63,202 nt of DNA from Burkholderiales bacterium (GTDB lineage Bacteria > Pseudomonadota > Gammaproteobacteria > Burkholderiales > Casimicrobiaceae). Shown piece by piece: positions 18,217 through 27,047 of this stretch. The stretch lies in the NCBI GenBank assembly GCA_031260355.1, contig JAIRJZ010000071.1:1-63202 (forward strand), in the 5' to 3' direction. The position numbers and the translations under genes were made by a program. The first letter of the stretch is position 1. The number at the start of each line of letters is the position of its first letter. Below the pieces are notes generated by a model, which saw only the letters and a program-made list of their open reading frames with translations, made no database searches and was not told the DNA's origin.

Positions 18217-19515
18217 TCAGGAAGAATCGTTTGAAACAGAAGAAGGCGTGGAGGGAGGCTTGCCTTTCCATGGCGCGATTTTTAACAGCAACAAGATACC
18301 GGGCAACGCCAGAAAAAAGCACACCCAGAAAAAGTTGACCCAGCCAAGCCCCATGTCCTCCACCAGCCAGCCGGCGCTGGCGTTGATGAAGGTTCGCGGA
18401 ATCGCCGTCAGGCTGGTGAGCAGCGCGAATTGGGTGGCGACATACATCGGGTGTGTGGTGCGTGCGACAAATGAGACAAGAGCCGCTGTGCCCAATCCGG
18501 CGGCCAGCGTTTCGAGGCAGATAACGCCGGCCAGTATCCATAAGCGCGTGGCGTCGGCATCCGCCGGTCCCAATTGGGCGAGCTTGACAAACCCCAAGGT
18601 CGTGATGGCTTGCAGAATACCGAATATCCATAACGCCCGGTTGAGACCGATTTTCATCATCAGCAGACCGCCCAAGATGCCGCCGATCACGCTGGACCAC
18701 AGCCCGGCATTTTTGGCGACCAGACCGATCTGCGTACGGGTATAACCCATCTCCATGTAAAACGGTGTGGCGAGCGCGGTACATAAAGAATCGCCCAGCT
18801 TGTAAAGCAGTACAAACGCGAGAATGTAGAGCGCCGGTTTCCAACCGTGGCGCGACATGAATTCTCGAAACGGCTCGACCACCGCTTCACGCAGTGTCTT
18901 CGGCGCGCGGAGGGAGGCGAGCGGTTCGCTGACCATCAGCGTCATGATCAGGCCGGGCAGCATGAACAACGCGGTGATCAGAAAAACCTGTGACCAGGGC
19001 AGCAGATCGGAAAGCACGAGCGACAACGAACCGGGAACCAGGCTGGCGATTTTGTAAGCATTGACGTGGATGGTGTTGCCCAGTTCCTGTTCGATATCGG
19101 GGAGCAAATTACGGCGGTACGCATCGAGCACGATATCGAGCGAGGCCGACAGAAACGCCAGCGATACCGTCAGCACGACCACCAACGGCAAATCTTCTTT
19201 CGGCGACAGACAACCCAGCCAAGCGATGGTACCGAGCAGCGCGATATGAAAGACCGCCATCCAGCCACGGCGGCGGCCAAGCCAAGGTAACGCATAACGG
19301 TCGAGCAACGGCGCCCAAAGGAATTTCCATGTGTAGGGAAACTGGATCAAAGCGAAAATGCCGATGGTGCGCAAACTCAGTCCCTCGGTTTTGAGCCAGG
19401 CGGGGAGAAGGTTGAGCAGCAGAAACAGCGGCAGCCCCGAAGAAAAGCCGGTGAAAACGCAGATCAGCATGTGCCGCGAGAACAGCGTACGTAAAACAGG
19501 GGCGGAAGCAGTCAT
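18217..19515 (-). CDS. ampG: AmpG-like muropeptide permease (MFS)
   Basis: A 432-residue major-facilitator protein with 12 hydrophobic segments. The N-terminal TGFSSGLPLFLLLNLLPAWL and FLWAPLLDRYALPWLGRRRGW match AmpG, which imports anhydro-muropeptides for peptidoglycan recycling and thereby controls beta-lactamase induction in some species. No ampD or ampR is near, so the substrate assignment rests on sequence similarity by eye. The stop lies 37 bp from the perfect hairpin. Confidence 0.82.
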   Translation of the reverse strand: MTASAPVLRTLFSRHMLICVFTGFSSGLPLFLLLNLLPAWLKTEGLSLRTIGIFALIQFPYTWKFLWAPLLDRYALPWLGRRRGWMAVFHIALLGTIAWLGCLSPKEDLPLVVVLTVSLAFLSASLDIVLDAYRRNLLPDIEQELGNTIHVNAYKIASLVPGSLSLVLSDLLPWSQVFLITALFMLPGLIMTLMVSEPLASLRAPKTLREAVVEPFREFMSRHGWKPALYILAFVLLYKLGDSLCTALATPFYMEMGYTRTQIGLVAKNAGLWSSVIGGILGGLLMMKIGLNRALWIFGILQAITTLGFVKLAQLGPADADATRLWILAGVICLETLAAGLGTAALVSFVARTTHPMYVATQFALLTSLTAIPRTFINASAGWLVEDMGLGWVNFFWVCFFLALPGILLLLKIAPWKGKPPSTPSSVSNDSS

Positions 19516-19588
19516 GGGAGACGTTTTATCAGAAAACGCGCGGTTCTGGCGATCGGGGAAAGAACTTCCTGCAAAGTAAAGTCGGTTT

Positions 19589-19627
19589 CCCCTCGCCCGC
19601 TTGCGGGAGAGGGGTGCGGGAGAGGGT
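19589..19627. repeat. C/G-rich palindromic element (CCCCTC...GAGGGG)
   Basis: CCCCTCGCCCGC followed by GCGGGAGAGGGG and then a second GCGGGAGAGGG form a nested inverted/direct repeat. It lies between divergent ampG (minus strand, starting at 19515) and the 3' end of rpsI. Similar C/T-rich elements are at 32196-32320 and 55208-55268. Confidence 0.65.
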
Positions 19628-19722
19628 GAAAAATTGAGGTTGGAAGGGCGGGATTCCCCGCCTTCACGGTGAATGACGGAGAAGAAAGGTTCGTCACCGC
19701 AAAGAAAGAAGAGGCGAAGTCA

Positions 19723-19750
19723 CAAAAAAGCCGCCCGAAGGCGGCTTCTT
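19723..19750 (-). terminator. Intrinsic terminator of rplM-rpsI
   Basis: On the minus strand, AAGCCGCC, loop TTCG, GGCGGCTT then TTTTTG. The stem occupies 19728-19735 and 19740-19747, 20 bp after the rpsI stop. An 8-bp GC-rich stem with a UUCG loop and a T run is a textbook intrinsic terminator. Confidence 0.88.
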
Positions 19751-19770
19751 GAGAGCGAAAGCGTAAACGA

Positions 19771-20163
19771 TCAACGCTTCGAGAACTGTTTGCGCCGACG
19801 CGCCTTGCGCAAACCGACTTTTTTCCGTTCGACTTCGCGGGCGTCGCGGGTGACCAGTCCGGCTTGGGACAGGGTCGGTTTCAACGCTGCGTCGTAGTCG
19901 ATCAGTGCGCGGGTAATGCCGTGGCGCACCGCGCCGGCCTGACCCGATTCGCCGCCGCCATCAACGTTGATCATGATGTCGAACGTGGTCTGATGCGAGG
20001 TCAACACCAGCGGCTGACGGGCAATCATCCGGCCGGTTTCGCGGGAAAAGAATTCATCAATCGGCTTGCCGTTGACGGTGATTTTGCCGGAGCCTTGCTT
20101 GATGAACACGCGGGCGACCGAAGTTTTGCGGCGGCCGGTGCCATAGTAGTAGTTGCCGATCAT
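19771..20163 (-). CDS. rpsI: 30S ribosomal protein S9
   Basis: 130 aa, start [13 protein letters not shown] at 20163. The conserved [13 protein letters not shown] and the basic C terminus [14 protein letters not shown], which reaches the P-site tRNA, are both present. It lies 5 bp after rplM, the universal rplM-rpsI operon, and ends in a terminator. Confidence 0.98.
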   Translation of the reverse strand: MIGNYYYGTGRRKTSVARVFIKQGSGKITVNGKPIDEFFSRETGRMIARQPLVLTSHQTTFDIMINVDGGGESGQAGAVRHGITRALIDYDAALKPTLSQAGLVTRDAREVERKKVGLRKARRRKQFSKR

Positions 20164-20168
20164 GGTGG

Positions 20169-20597
20169 TCAGATTTCCAGAGGTTTGGGCTGTTGTGCGG
20201 CGTGCGGATGGGCATTGCCCGCGTAGCACTTCATCTTCTTGATCATTTGGTAGCCGAGCGGGCCTTTGGGCAACATGCCTTTAACGGCTTTTTCCAAGAC
20301 GCGACCGGGGAAACGGGCCTGCATTTTTTCAAAGGAGGTCGTTCGGATTCCACCCGGATAGCCGGTGTGGCGATGATAAAGTTTGTCCTGCGCCTTGTTT
20401 CCAGTAACGACCAGCTTTTCGACATTGGTGACGATAATGAAATCGCCAGTATCGACGTGCGGTGTATAAATTGCTTTGTGCTTGCCACGCAGGCGCAAAG
20501 CAATTTGGCTCGCCAGCCGGCCGAGTACCTTGTCCGTCGCATCTACGACAAACCAGTCCCGTTGGACTTCAAGGGGCTTGGCTGAAAAGGTTTTCAT
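20169..20597 (-). CDS. rplM: 50S ribosomal protein L13
   Basis: 142 aa, the expected length, with [19 protein letters not shown] at the N terminus and the conserved HTGYPGGI and MLPKGPLG. L13 is an early 50S assembly protein; in E. coli it represses its own operon through the mRNA leader. A sigma-70 promoter lies about 40 bp upstream. Confidence 0.98.
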   Translation of the reverse strand: MKTFSAKPLEVQRDWFVVDATDKVLGRLASQIALRLRGKHKAIYTPHVDTGDFIIVTNVEKLVVTGNKAQDKLYHRHTGYPGGIRTTSFEKMQARFPGRVLEKAVKGMLPKGPLGYQMIKKMKCYAGNAHPHAAQQPKPLEI

Positions 20598-20639
20598 AAG
20601 AACTCGTGCCTAGTTAATAAAAGTTTAGGGGAAACGAAT

Positions 20640-20669
20640 ATGATAGACCGAATCTGGTGCCAAGGTCAA
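20640..20669 (-). promoter_or_regulatory. Sigma-70-type promoter of rplM-rpsI
   Basis: Read on the minus strand: TTGACC (20664-20669), an 18-bp spacer, TATCAT (20640-20645). Transcription would start near 20633, giving a leader of about 35 nt before the rplM ATG, room for the short autoregulatory leader known from E. coli. Confidence 0.65.
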
Positions 20670-20747
20670 GATCAGCCTGAGAACGAAACCGGGGAGCAGG
20701 AAGCGAAAGACCACGATTATGCCGGCGGGTTTGAGTGGGCGAGCAGG

Positions 20748-22169
20748 TCACCCGGAGTTGTCCTTAAGCAGCGCCCGTGCTGCCACCACCGCTTTCCGCA
20801 CTTGTTCCGGCGCGGTGCCGCCGGTATGGTTGCGCGAAGCGACCGAGCCTTCGAGGGTCAGAATGTCGAAGACATCTTTTTTGATCAGCGGCGAGAACTG
20901 TTGCAACACGTCGAGCGGTAACGCTTCCAGCGTGACGTCGCGGGCTTCGGCTTCGCGCACGGCGCGGGCGACGGCTTCGTGCGCGTCGCGGAACGGCAGG
21001 CCGCGGCAGACCAGATAATCGGCGAGGTCGGTGGCGGTGGCGTAGCCCTCGAGCGCCGCCGCCCGCATCCGTTCGGGGACGGCGGTGAGGCCGTGGGCGA
21101 TCAGGTCGGTGACGATAGCCAGCGTGGCGGCCAGCGTATCAACGGTGTCGAACAGCGGCTCTTTGTCTTCCTGATTGTCCTTGTTGTAGGCGAGCGGCTG
21201 GCCTTTCATCAGCGTGATCAGCCCCATCAAATGGCCGACGACGCGACCGGTTTTGCCGCGCACCAGTTCGGGAACGTCGGGATTTTTCTTCTGCGGCATG
21301 ATCGAACTGCCGGTACAGAAGCGGTCGGCGATGTGCACGAAGTCGAAGCGCGGCGACGACCACAGCACGAGTTCTTCGGACAAGCGCGACAAATGCACCA
21401 TGATCAGCGTCGCCGTTGCCGAAAATTCGATGGCGAAATCGCGGTCGGAAACGGCGTCGAGCGAATTGGGGCAAACCGCCTCGAAGCCGAGCAGTTTGGC
21501 GGCGTATTCGCGGTCGATCGGATAGCCGGTGCCGGCGAGCGCGGCAGCACCCAGCGGCATCCGGTTGACGCGGTGGCGGGCGTCGCGCAAGCGTTCGGCG
21601 TCACGCGCGAACATCGCTTCGTAAGCCATCAGGTGATGGCCGAAAGTGACCGGCTGGGCGACCTGCAAGTGGGTGAAGCCGGGCATGACCGTATCGGCGT
21701 GCTTTTCGGCTTGGTCGATGAACGCTTCGCGTAGCGCCTGCAACTGGTCGAGCAGATGGTCGATGGCGTCACGCAGCCACAGTCGAATGTCGGTGGCGAC
21801 CTGATCGTTGCGCGAGCGGCCGGTGTGCAGCCGTTTGCCGGCGTCGCCGACCAGCGCCGTCAGGCGCTTTTCAATGTTGAAATGGACATCCTCGAGGTCA
21901 ACCGACCACACGAATTCGCCACGCGTGATTTCATCGCGGATTTGCACCAGCCCGCGCTCGATGTCCCGCAGATCGGTATCAGTCAGTACGCCGACGTGCG
22001 CCAGCATTCTGGCGTGCGCGAGCGAACCGTCGATATCGGCGAACGCCAGCCGCTTGTCGAAATCGACCGACGCGGTATAAATCTTGACTTGCTCGGAAAC
22101 CGGTTCGGAAAAACGGCCGGACCAAGCTTCGGAGGTTGAAGAAGGCGTTTGTGGTTTGGCGGCAGACAT
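20748..22169 (-). CDS. argH: Argininosuccinate lyase
   Basis: ArgH cleaves argininosuccinate to arginine and fumarate. 473 aa from the ATG at 22169 ([11 protein letters not shown]), with [14 protein letters not shown] near the start, [13 protein letters not shown] and the fumarase-superfamily signature [12 protein letters not shown]. An upstream in-frame Met at 22244 is less likely. The gene is divergent from a LytS/LytR pair after a toxin-antitoxin insertion, resembling the Pseudomonas argH-algZ-algR order. Confidence 0.97.
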   Translation of the reverse strand: MSAAKPQTPSSTSEAWSGRFSEPVSEQVKIYTASVDFDKRLAFADIDGSLAHARMLAHVGVLTDTDLRDIERGLVQIRDEITRGEFVWSVDLEDVHFNIEKRLTALVGDAGKRLHTGRSRNDQVATDIRLWLRDAIDHLLDQLQALREAFIDQAEKHADTVMPGFTHLQVAQPVTFGHHLMAYEAMFARDAERLRDARHRVNRMPLGAAALAGTGYPIDREYAAKLLGFEAVCPNSLDAVSDRDFAIEFSATATLIMVHLSRLSEELVLWSSPRFDFVHIADRFCTGSSIMPQKKNPDVPELVRGKTGRVVGHLMGLITLMKGQPLAYNKDNQEDKEPLFDTVDTLAATLAIVTDLIAHGLTAVPERMRAAALEGYATATDLADYLVCRGLPFRDAHEAVARAVREAEARDVTLEALPLDVLQQFSPLIKKDVFDILTLEGSVASRNHTGGTAPEQVRKAVVAARALLKDNSG

Positions 22170-22264
22170 GACGGAGTGATGCGTAAAAAACAATATTATC
22201 GGGGAAATCGGGATGAAAAGCTTTGTGGTTGCGCTATCCGCCATTGGCGGATATCATTTACGCT

Positions 22265-22575
22265 ATGGAATTCATAGAGACCCCAACGTTTACTCGCTTG
22301 CTGATCGGCTTACTGACGGATGACGAGTACACAGGTCTTCAGAATGTTCTGGTTGAGAACCCGGCGCGAGGCGATGTCATCAGGGGGGGGGTGGAATCCG
22401 TAAGTTGCGCCATGCATTGCCGGGACGCGGCAAAAGCGGCGGAGTGCGAGTCATTTACTATTGGCTCAGAGAGGACGGGCAGATTTACTTGCTCTTGATC
22501 TATTCCAAATCGAAAAAAGATGATTTATCTGACCGTGAAATAGCCGTGCTACGCGAATTGGTGAAGGAGCTATAG
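22265..22575 (+). pseudogene. RelE/HigB-type toxin, frameshifted in a G9 tract
   Basis: The first 39 codons (MEFIETPTFTRLLIGLL ... NPARGDVI) match a RelE-superfamily mRNA interferase. At 22383-22391 a run of nine G shifts the frame, and the original frame stops at 22498. The +1 frame continues the protein as GGIRKLRHALPGRGKSGGVRVIYYW ... LRELVKEL and stops at 22573-22575, 2 bp before the antitoxin ATG. Ten G (or seven) would restore one frame; ten gives the family length of about 104 aa. It is either an inactivated toxin, a phase-variable switch, or a sequencing error in the homopolymer. Confidence 0.82.
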
Positions 22576-22577
22576 CA

Positions 22578-22868
22578 ATGGAACAAGTTTTGTTTGATGA
22601 CCTGGTGCAAAGTTTGAAAGAGGCCAAAGCGATTGCTCACGGGAAAGCCGAGGCTTCTCGCCGATTCACGGTGGCGCCGCCGGACGTGAAAGCAGTACGC
22701 GAACAAATGGGGCTGTCTCAAAACGAGTTTGCCCGGTTGATGCGGGTAAGCACTAAAACGCTGCAAAATTGGGAGCAACGCCGCCGCACCCCGACCGGCT
22801 CTGCCGCGGCCTTGCTCAAGATCGTTCAGGCCGCGCCGGAAGTCGTGCTGAAGGCGTTACACGTTTAG
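22578..22868 (+). CDS. HigA/XRE-family antitoxin
   Basis: 96 aa with a helix-turn-helix at about residues 40-70 (VREQMGLSQNEFARLMRVSTKTLQNWEQ), then RRTPTGSAAALLKIVQAAPEVV, the usual form of antitoxins paired with RelE-type toxins. It would neutralise the toxin and repress the shared promoter. It is intact although its toxin is frameshifted. GAAGGAG lies before its ATG inside the toxin end. Confidence 0.87.
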   Translation: MEQVLFDDLVQSLKEAKAIAHGKAEASRRFTVAPPDVKAVREQMGLSQNEFARLMRVSTKTLQNWEQRRRTPTGSAAALLKIVQAAPEVVLKALHV

Positions 22869-23063
22869 TCGCAGGAGCGCAGTAAAAAGCAGCTATCGAT
22901 ACATCCTGTTTCGGTTGTGTTCCCGTCGATAGCGGCTCTGTGCTGAAAGCGAGAACAAGATAGGCTTGCACCGCATTCGATGGTCGTGGACAATGGCGAC
23001 GTAATGCAAGGACGCGGCAATGCATGTTACGGGTTTCTTGTCGGAGTTGCCGGTATCGACACG

Positions 23064-24176
23064 ATGAACACGAAATACGACGAATACGCTCCGCTGATGC
23101 CGGATTGGCGCAACCTTGGCGTTGTGCTGCGGACGGTTCTGGGCGTCAACCTCGGTATGGTGCTGGCGGTGCTGGCGCGTCACGGAGATGTGCGAGAGTG
23201 GCCGCTGGCGATGACCGAACTGGTGGGTTACGTCGAGCCTATTTTGATTCTGGTGTTGACGGTCTTGTGGTTGTGCGGGCCGCGGCTGACCCGACTGCCG
23301 TATGCGCACGGTGTGGCGGTCATGATGGCGATTACCGCGGCCAGCGCGATGCTTATCGCTGTGCTGTTGCGTTCCACATGGTGGCTGGATTTCGCGCCGG
23401 TGTTGTTCTGGAGCCTGCTGGCGCAAGTCGGGATGCTGTACTACTTTCACATGCGCAACCGGATGCTGTCGCCGGTGGTGACCGAAGCCAAATTGCAGGC
23501 GTTGCAGGCGCGCATCCGTCCTCACTTTTTGTTCAACAGCATCAATGCGGTGATGTCGATCGTGCGCCATGATCCGCAGCAGGCCGAAGCGGCGTTACAG
23601 GACATGGCCGATCTTTTCCGTGTGTTGATGCGAGACAACCGCGATTTGACGCCACTGTCCGACGAGGTCGAGTTGTGCCGCCAGTATCTGGGGCTGGAGA
23701 AGCTGCGGCTGGGCTCGCGCTTCGAGGTTGATTGGAACGTCAAGAGCATGCCGGCCGATGCGATGGTGCCGCCGCTGGTGCTGCAACCGTTGCTGGAGAA
23801 CGCGATTTACCACGGCATCGAAACAGCGAGCGCGGGCGGGACGATTTCGGTCAATATTTTCTTGTCGCGCGATGTCGTCCATGCGATTTTGCGCAATCCT
23901 TATCAACCCGGTAACAAGCGCCACCATCGCGGCAACAAGATTGCAGTTGCCAATGTGCGGGCGCGGCTGGCGTTGCATTTCGATGCCGAGGCGGGCATGT
24001 CGGCCAAAGTGATCAACGACGAAGCCTATGAAGTACACATCCGGATGCCGTACCGGAAGCCGCCGCCGCCCGCATCGGCAGATCAAGCAGAACGTCAAAC
24101 GGCGGCCGGAAACCGCAAAGAGCAGGAAATGGCGCCGCGCGCCGACAAGGTGTTATCGCAAGGGAGCCGCGAATGA
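23064..24176 (+). CDS. LytS/AlgZ-type sensor histidine kinase
   Basis: 370 aa from the ATG at 23064 (an in-frame ATG at 22980 is less likely). Four hydrophobic segments lie between residues 17 and 128, followed by a His_kinase domain with H154 in IRPHFLFNSINAV and the N box PLLENAIYHG near 247-255. The ATP-lid is atypical: the expected G-x-G-L before NVRARL is replaced by GNKIAVANVRARL, and a clear D box is missing. It pairs with the next gene (ATGA overlap). AlgZ/FimS in Pseudomonas has the same neighbour argH and controls alginate and type IV pili; the role here is inferred only. Confidence 0.85.
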   Translation: MNTKYDEYAPLMPDWRNLGVVLRTVLGVNLGMVLAVLARHGDVREWPLAMTELVGYVEPILILVLTVLWLCGPRLTRLPYAHGVAVMMAITAASAMLIAVLLRSTWWLDFAPVLFWSLLAQVGMLYYFHMRNRMLSPVVTEAKLQALQARIRPHFLFNSINAVMSIVRHDPQQAEAALQDMADLFRVLMRDNRDLTPLSDEVELCRQYLGLEKLRLGSRFEVDWNVKSMPADAMVPPLVLQPLLENAIYHGIETASAGGTISVNIFLSRDVVHAILRNPYQPGNKRHHRGNKIAVANVRARLALHFDAEAGMSAKVINDEAYEVHIRMPYRKPPPPASADQAERQTAAGNRKEQEMAPRADKVLSQGSRE

Positions 24177-24976
24177 GTACCGAAATGAATACCGACAGGC
24201 CGTTGAAAATCCTGGTGGTCGATGACGAAGCGCTTGCCCGTCGCCGTTTGCACGATTTGCTCAATGACTGTAAGCAGGCGCTGCCGCTGACCGTCGTCGG
24301 CGAAGCCGAAGACGGCCGCGCGGCGCTGCATTGGGTACAGAATTCCGAAGTCGATTTGCTGTTGACCGACATTCAAATGCCCGACATGAGCGGCATTGAG
24401 CTGGCGCAACATCTGCTCAAGATGAAACAGCCGCCGCGAGTGATTTTTGTGACGGCGTTCAATGAGTACGCGGTGCAGGCCTTCGAGTTGAATGCGATCG
24501 ACTATCTGATGAAACCGGTGCGCATCGACCGGCTGTTAAAAGCGTTGCGCAAGGTGCCGGCGCTGGAGCCGATCGCCGAAGCGCAGCTTGCCGGGTTGCC
24601 GACGGGCGCGCGGCGGTTTTTGCCGGTGATCGGACGGACGCGGATCGAACTGGTGCCGATCGACGAAGTGATTTACCTCAAAGCGGAATTGAAATACGTG
24701 ACGATCAAAACGCTCAAGCGCGAATTGATCCTCGAAGAATCTTTGACCAAACTGGAGCAGGAATTTGCGCCCGATTTTGTCCGTATCCATCGCAGTTATC
24801 TGGTGGCACGGCGGGCGATCAAGAGCCTGGCGCGCGGTTGCGCCGACAGCGGCGGTGTTGACGGCGACCACGATGATGATGGCTGGAAACTCGAGTTACA
24901 GGACGTGCCGGAGTTGTTGCCGGTGTCGCGCCGCCAATGCGGCGCCGTGCAGGCGATGCTGAAAAACAGAGAGTGA
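24173..24976 (+). CDS. LytTR-family response regulator (AlgR-like)
   Basis: 267 aa: receiver domain with phosphorylation site D66 in LTDIQMPDMSG, acidic pair DDE at 17-19 and K in MKPVRIDRL; then a C-terminal LytTR DNA-binding domain (from about residue 145, DEVIYLKAELKYVTIKT ... FVRIHRSYLVARRAI). It overlaps the kinase stop by ATGA. hemC, which follows algR in Pseudomonas, is absent here; a carbohydrate-kinase-fold gene follows. Confidence 0.9.
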   Translation: MSTEMNTDRPLKILVVDDEALARRRLHDLLNDCKQALPLTVVGEAEDGRAALHWVQNSEVDLLLTDIQMPDMSGIELAQHLLKMKQPPRVIFVTAFNEYAVQAFELNAIDYLMKPVRIDRLLKALRKVPALEPIAEAQLAGLPTGARRFLPVIGRTRIELVPIDEVIYLKAELKYVTIKTLKRELILEESLTKLEQEFAPDFVRIHRSYLVARRAIKSLARGCADSGGVDGDHDDDGWKLELQDVPELLPVSRRQCGAVQAMLKNRE

Positions 24977-25057
24977 GCGGCACCGTGACGTGATGGGTGG
25001 CGTCAAAGCACATTGTCGCTTATCATGGCATATCCGCTCTTTTCTCGACACACGACC

Positions 25058-26020
25058 ATGACTTCGACACCGACTTCCCCGCGAGTTTTGATTTGCGGCT
25101 CTCTCGCTTACGACATCATTGCGGTTTTTCCCGACCGCTTCGCGCGGCATTTGTTGCCCGATCAGATGCAGCGGTTGTCGGTGTCGTTCACCGTCAACAG
25201 CATGCGTCGCGAGTGGGGCGGCTGCGCCGGCAATATCGCCTACACGCTGAAAAAACTGGGCGGCGAACCGGTGGTGATGGCGACGCTGGGCGCCGAAGAC
25301 GGACAGCCTTACGAAGCGCGGCTGGCGAAGCAGAGAATCGCGTGCGACGGCGTGCGGCTGATCGAGGGCGCTTACACCGCCCAGGCGACGATCATGACCG
25401 ATATGGACGACAACCAGATTACCGCGTTTCATCCGGGCGCAATGGCGGAATCGCATCGCGTCAACGTGAGTGACGCGAAAAATATCGCTTTGGGGCTGGT
25501 GGCGCCCGACGGACGCGAAGGAATGTTGCTGCATGCCCGGCAATTCCACGCTTCGAACATTCCGTTCGTGTTCGATCCCGGGCAGGCGATGACGCTTTTT
25601 TCGAGCGAAGAGCTGCTCGAAATGGTTGAGCTCGCCGATGTGGTGGCGTTGAACGATTACGAGGCGCGGCTACTGAGCGAACGCACGGGACTTTCGACGG
25701 AAGAGATCGCGCAACGGGTGCGGGCGTTGATCATCACGCTGGGAGCGGAAGGGTCGCGCATCACGACCGAAGAGGGCACGTTATCGATTCCGGCGGCGAC
25801 GCCCGATGCCGAGGTTGACCCCACCGGCTGCGGCGATGCGTATCGCGCCGGCTTGCTCTACGGGATCGCGCGCGGTTGGGATTGGCGCACGACCGGGCGA
25901 CTGGCGGCGATTCTCGGCGCGATCAAAATCGCACACCACGGCCCGCAAAACCATCCGGTTTCGCGTGACGATGTGGCGCGGCGGTATCAGAAAGCGTTCG
26001 GGGAAGTGTTGAAGTTCTGA
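25058..26020 (+). CDS. PfkB/ribokinase-family kinase (adenosine-kinase-like)
   Basis: 320 aa. The ribokinase fold is marked by GGCAGNIAYTLKKLGG near residue 52 and by DPTGCGDAYRAG near residues 254-265, where D260 is the catalytic base. The GCGDAYRAG variant and overall length match the bacterial adenosine-kinase-like subgroup annotated as adenosine/carbohydrate kinase. The start is set at ATG 25058, with an in-frame ATG at 25013. The true substrate (adenosine, ribose or another sugar) cannot be fixed by eye. Confidence 0.82.
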   Translation: MTSTPTSPRVLICGSLAYDIIAVFPDRFARHLLPDQMQRLSVSFTVNSMRREWGGCAGNIAYTLKKLGGEPVVMATLGAEDGQPYEARLAKQRIACDGVRLIEGAYTAQATIMTDMDDNQITAFHPGAMAESHRVNVSDAKNIALGLVAPDGREGMLLHARQFHASNIPFVFDPGQAMTLFSSEELLEMVELADVVALNDYEARLLSERTGLSTEEIAQRVRALIITLGAEGSRITTEEGTLSIPAATPDAEVDPTGCGDAYRAGLLYGIARGWDWRTTGRLAAILGAIKIAHHGPQNHPVSRDDVARRYQKAFGEVLKF

Positions 26021-26030
26021 ACGGATTGTT

Positions 26031-26095
26031 GAACCACAGAGAACGCAAAGACCGCAAAGATTTTTGTGTGTTTTCTGTGTTCTTCGCGGTCAAAA
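26031..26095. repeat. Dispersed palindrome, AACCACAGAGAACGCAAAG family, copy 2
   Basis: The left arm starting GAACCACAGAGAACGCAAAG (26031-26050) is imperfectly complementary to TTTCTGTGTTCTTCGCGGTC (26072-26091), separated by a T-rich centre. It is the same family as 10551-10677. It sits between convergent PfkB-kinase and apaH genes. Confidence 0.75.
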
Positions 26096-26106
26096 AAGTA
26101 TTTCGC

Positions 26107-26940
26107 TCAAGACGATTGATGGCGCTGCGGCTGTTCGCTCGGCACCTGAAAGACCTGCCGATCCTCCAATCGCACGGCGGTCAGCGTGCCGCCCCACAAG
26201 CAGCCGGAATCGAGCGCCAGTACATTGGGCATCAGCGACAGACCGAGCATCGACCAGTGACCGCACAGCAGGGTGACGTTGCGGGTACAACGCGACTCGA
26301 ACGCGAACCAGGGGCGCATGCCGGGCGGCGGGCAATCGCGTTCGCTTTTCTCCGAAAAATTCATCGTCCCGTCTTCCGCGCAGAAACGCAAGCGCGCAAA
26401 GATGTTGACGATGGCACGCAGCCGGTCCTGACCGCGCAAACGTTTATCCCACCGCTCCGGCGTGTTGCCGTACAGGTGTTGCAGGAAAGGCAGAAAGGTG
26501 TTGCGGTCGTCGCTGTGCAACACGGTCTCGACTTCACGCGCGTACCGCAAAACATCGTCAACGTTCCAGCCGGGAATCACGCCGGCGTGCACGACCAGAT
26601 AATCGTCGAAACGGATCGCCAGCGGACGGTGGCGCAACCAGTCGAGCATCGAATCGCGGTCTTTCGCCGACAGTATGTCATCGAGGCGGTCGCGGCGACC
26701 GGGTTTCTGAAAACCGGCGGCGGTGAGCAGCAGATGAAAATCGTGGTTGCCGAGCACCGACTGCGCTGAATCGCCGAGTGTCATCAGTTCGCGCAGAACG
26801 TTTGCCGAATCGGGGCCGCGATTGACAAGATCGCCTGTGCACCACAGACGGTCGTGTTTCGGAGAAAAACCGATGGTGTCGAGAAGGCGGCACAATTCAC
26901 GATGGCAGCCCTGGATGTCTCCAATGGCGTACGACGGCAT
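26107..26940 (-). CDS. apaH: Symmetrical bis(5'-nucleosyl)-tetraphosphatase
   Basis: ApaH splits Ap4A to two ADP. It belongs to the metallophosphatase fold: GDIQGCHREL, GDLVNRGPDS and LGNHDFHLL carry the metal ligands. 277 aa, the expected length. The ATG at 26940 faces rep across about 107 bp, so the two genes are divergent. Confidence 0.95.
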   Translation of the reverse strand: MPSYAIGDIQGCHRELCRLLDTIGFSPKHDRLWCTGDLVNRGPDSANVLRELMTLGDSAQSVLGNHDFHLLLTAAGFQKPGRRDRLDDILSAKDRDSMLDWLRHRPLAIRFDDYLVVHAGVIPGWNVDDVLRYAREVETVLHSDDRNTFLPFLQHLYGNTPERWDKRLRGQDRLRAIVNIFARLRFCAEDGTMNFSEKSERDCPPPGMRPWFAFESRCTRNVTLLCGHWSMLGLSLMPNVLALDSGCLWGGTLTAVRLEDRQVFQVPSEQPQRHQSS

Positions 26941-27047
26941 GATTCAACGGCAAAACGTTATCGGGAAAACCCCACGATACAGTAAAATGCCGGGCTTCTC
27001 CAGCGGCGCTGTCGAAACAGCGCCAGGTCTTGAAGGTTGGTGGATTG

